Positions 62,541 to 64,000 of a DNA stretch of 64,000 nucleotides are shown here, one piece after another (within the stretch, counting starts at the first letter, position 1; each line of letters opens with the position of its first letter). The translations under genes and the position numbers were made by a program. Under the pieces are notes generated by a model. The model was not told the origin of the DNA. It did not search any database and saw nothing but the letters and a program-made list of their open reading frames with translations. The DNA is from Kineococcus sp. NBC_00420 (GTDB lineage Bacteria; Actinomycetota; Actinomycetes; Actinomycetales; Kineococcaceae). The DNA lies in NCBI RefSeq assembly GCF_036021035.1, contig NZ_CP107930.1, positions 620,001 through 684,000 on the forward strand, given 5' to 3'.

Positions 62541-63700
62541 GGGACCTCCTCCAGCTTCGCGGTGACGAAGTCCCGCACGGCGCTCTCCCAGCGCGGGGGG
62601 TCGACGTTCCACTCCTTGGTGTGGCGGGCGGTGGAACTCGCGACGTAGGTGATGAGGTCGGGCCGCGCCGCCGCCAGGCGTTCCGAGGGGCCGTGGGGCA
62701 CGTAGTCGTCGGCGTCGGAGTGCAGCAGCAGCACGGGCAGCACGAGTTCCTCGGCGCGACGCACCCAGTCCATGGCGCGGAGGTCGACCGGTCCCCGGAC
62801 CCCCACGAGCCGCCGACCGACGGGATGCGCGAGCAGGCGCAACCCGTAGCGCCCCAACCGGATCGGGATCCCCCGTTGCCGCGCCTGGTTGTCCAGCACG
62901 TCGTACCAGTCGACCACCGGCCCGTCGAGGACGAGCGCGCAGACCTTCTCGGCCAACGGCGAGCGGGCGACGAACTGCAGCAGGATCGCCCCGCCCATCG
63001 ACCAGCCCACGACGAGCAGACGCCGGGCGCCGGAGTCGATCGCGTGCTGTGCCACCGCCTCCACGTCGTTCCACTCGGTGTCGCCGAGGCCGTAGAGGCC
63101 CGGTTTCGCGGCCGGGGCGTCGGCGTCGTTGCGGTAGCTGGGGACCAGGCACGGGATGCCCAGTTCGTGCAGGACGGGGAGGGCCCGCAACGCCTCTTCG
63201 CGGGTGGCGCCGCGGCCGTGGACGAGGACCGCCCAGACGTCGCTCTCGCCCCGCGAGGCGGTGGGGACGAACCAGCAGGGCAGGTCCCCGACCTCGCCGG
63301 GGACGACGAGGTCCTCGTGGGCGAGACCGAGGGCCGTGCTCGGGTCGCCCGAGTAGTAGTACTGGTTCCAGCGCGCCGACCCGGGCCGTGGGACCCCCCG
63401 GTCCACGCCGAGCAGTTCCCGCGTCACCCGGCCGTCGGTCACGTCGAGGACGTCCCCCACGCGGAAGTGCCCCCGGCCGCCGTCGGTCCAGACGCCGTAG
63501 CGGCCCGGGACGACGGTGTCGACGGTCTGCTCGAGGACGACCCGGTGGGGTCCGACCTGCAGGACCTCGACGTCGTCGGGTTTGTGCGGGCGCGGGGTGA
63601 CCACGGCGCGGGCGAAGGACACCGCGACGCCCGTCAGCCCGGCACCGACCGCGGTGACGGTGAGCGCCGCCGCGAGCGGGACGAGGCGGGAGGCCTTCAC
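62537..63700 (-). CDS. Alpha/beta hydrolase with N-terminal membrane segment
   Basis: A 387-residue protein. An N-terminal hydrophobic segment (LVPLAAALTVTAVGAGLTG) could be a signal or anchor. The hydrolase core has VLVHGRGATREEALRALPVL (oxyanion), the nucleophile elbow GWSMGGAILL, LLLHSDADDYVPHG (Asp) and a late His in ARHTKEWNVD. Its stop overlaps the dehydrogenase start by four bases and its start overlaps the DoxX gene stop, so it is in the operon, though it may serve a general function. Confidence 0.88.
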   Translation of the reverse strand: MKASRLVPLAAALTVTAVGAGLTGVAVSFARAVVTPRPHKPDDVEVLQVGPHRVVLEQTVDTVVPGRYGVWTDGGRGHFRVGDVLDVTDGRVTRELLGVDRGVPRPGSARWNQYYYSGDPSTALGLAHEDLVVPGEVGDLPCWFVPTASRGESDVWAVLVHGRGATREEALRALPVLHELGIPCLVPSYRNDADAPAAKPGLYGLGDTEWNDVEAVAQHAIDSGARRLLVVGWSMGGAILLQFVARSPLAEKVCALVLDGPVVDWYDVLDNQARQRGIPIRLGRYGLRLLAHPVGRRLVGVRGPVDLRAMDWVRRAEELVLPVLLLHSDADDYVPHGPSERLAAARPDLITYVASSTARHTKEWNVDPPRWESAVRDFVTAKLEEVP

Positions 63701-64000
63701 CGTCCCGCCCGCCAGGCGGCACGGATCAGCGGGACCTGCAGGGGCAACCGGGCGATCGTGATCGCGCGGGCGCGGGGGGACCTCGCGTCGAGGGCCATCG
63801 TGACGTTGGCGGGCCAGACCGCGACCAGGAAGGCCGCAGCGACCGTGCCGCTCGCGCGGCGGGTCCGCGGGAGCGCCAACCCGGCCGCCAGTCCGAGCTC
63901 GACGACGCCGGAGGCGAGGGTCCAGGTGCGGGCGCTGCCCGGCAGCGCGCGCGGGACGATCTCGTCGAAGTGCGCCGCACGGACGAAGTGGGCGAGGCCC
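63697..64000 (-). CDS. DoxX-family membrane protein (partial, runs off the window)
   Basis: The visible C-terminal 100 residues read GLAHFVRAAHFDEIVPRALP then ARTWTLASGVVELGLAAGL, PRTRRASGTV and VWPANVTMALDAR. This matches small four-helix DoxX/DoxD-type membrane proteins. The N-terminus lies beyond base 64000. The stop overlaps the next gene start by four bases. Confidence 0.8.
   Translation of the reverse strand, partial: GLAHFVRAAHFDEIVPRALPGSARTWTLASGVVELGLAAGLALPRTRRASGTVAAAFLVAVWPANVTMALDARSPRARAITIARLPLQVPLIRAAWRAGR

Overview
The window is very GC-rich, densely coding DNA with GTG starts, GTGA and TGATG stop/start overlaps and long antisense open frames, as in high-GC actinobacteria. 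A flagellar late-gene cluster combined with a BlaI/M56 pair, cytochrome bd with a fused CydDC, DUF222/HNH and Uma2 proteins and a selenocysteine system suggests a motile member of the Kineosporiaceae, probably Kineococcus. The taxonomic call is inference; the content is read from the sequence.

Layout. 1-8 kb: a partial-context membrane protein, an M56 peptidase/BlaI repressor pair, and divergent cydA-cydB-cydDC, with a dyad repeat between the two units. 8-15.6 kb: membrane protein, M15 peptidase lipoprotein, Uma2 protein, short GT2-like protein, a GAF-GGDEF-GAF-EAL c-di-GMP protein, a DUF6880-like protein, a frameshifted EAL fragment, and a glycosyltransferase. 15.6-30.4 kb: flagellar late genes: an 11-FN3 secreted giant, a fliT-like gene, fliS, fliD, flagellin, a FliA-type sigma factor, a small unknown, flgN, flgK, flgL and two tandem fliW. 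Several of these genes carry matching candidate FliA promoters of the form TCAN-N15-GCCGAT. 30.4-37 kb: PEBP, YbaK, SRPBCC, gpsA, SpoU methyltransferase, a chemoreceptor and a GGDEF-EAL protein. 37-41.4 kb: citrate-type two-component system divergent from a CitMHS transporter plus a universal stress protein. 41.4-53.2 kb: anmK, then a complete selenocysteine and formate module: selB, selA, tRNA-Sec, selD, formate channel, and formate dehydrogenase gamma, beta and alpha. The alpha subunit has an in-frame UGA read as Sec, followed by a SECIS-like hairpin. 53.2-59.5 kb: aldo/keto reductase, permease, CaiB-type CoA-transferase, HMG-CoA-lyase-like enzyme, an unknown, and an HNH endonuclease. 59.5-64 kb: a tight minus-strand operon (DoxX, alpha/beta hydrolase, BchC-like dehydrogenase, divergent pterin-synthase-family protein, glycosyltransferase, methyltransferase) that looks like a small uncharacterised biosynthetic pathway.

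How it fits together. Motility, chemotaxis and c-di-GMP genes probably share the FliA-type sigma factor encoded here. SelA, SelB, SelD and tRNA-Sec exist to decode the single UGA in the formate dehydrogenase beside them, fed by the FNT channel. The cytochrome bd operon may answer to the BlaI repressor rather than, or as well as, any beta-lactamase.
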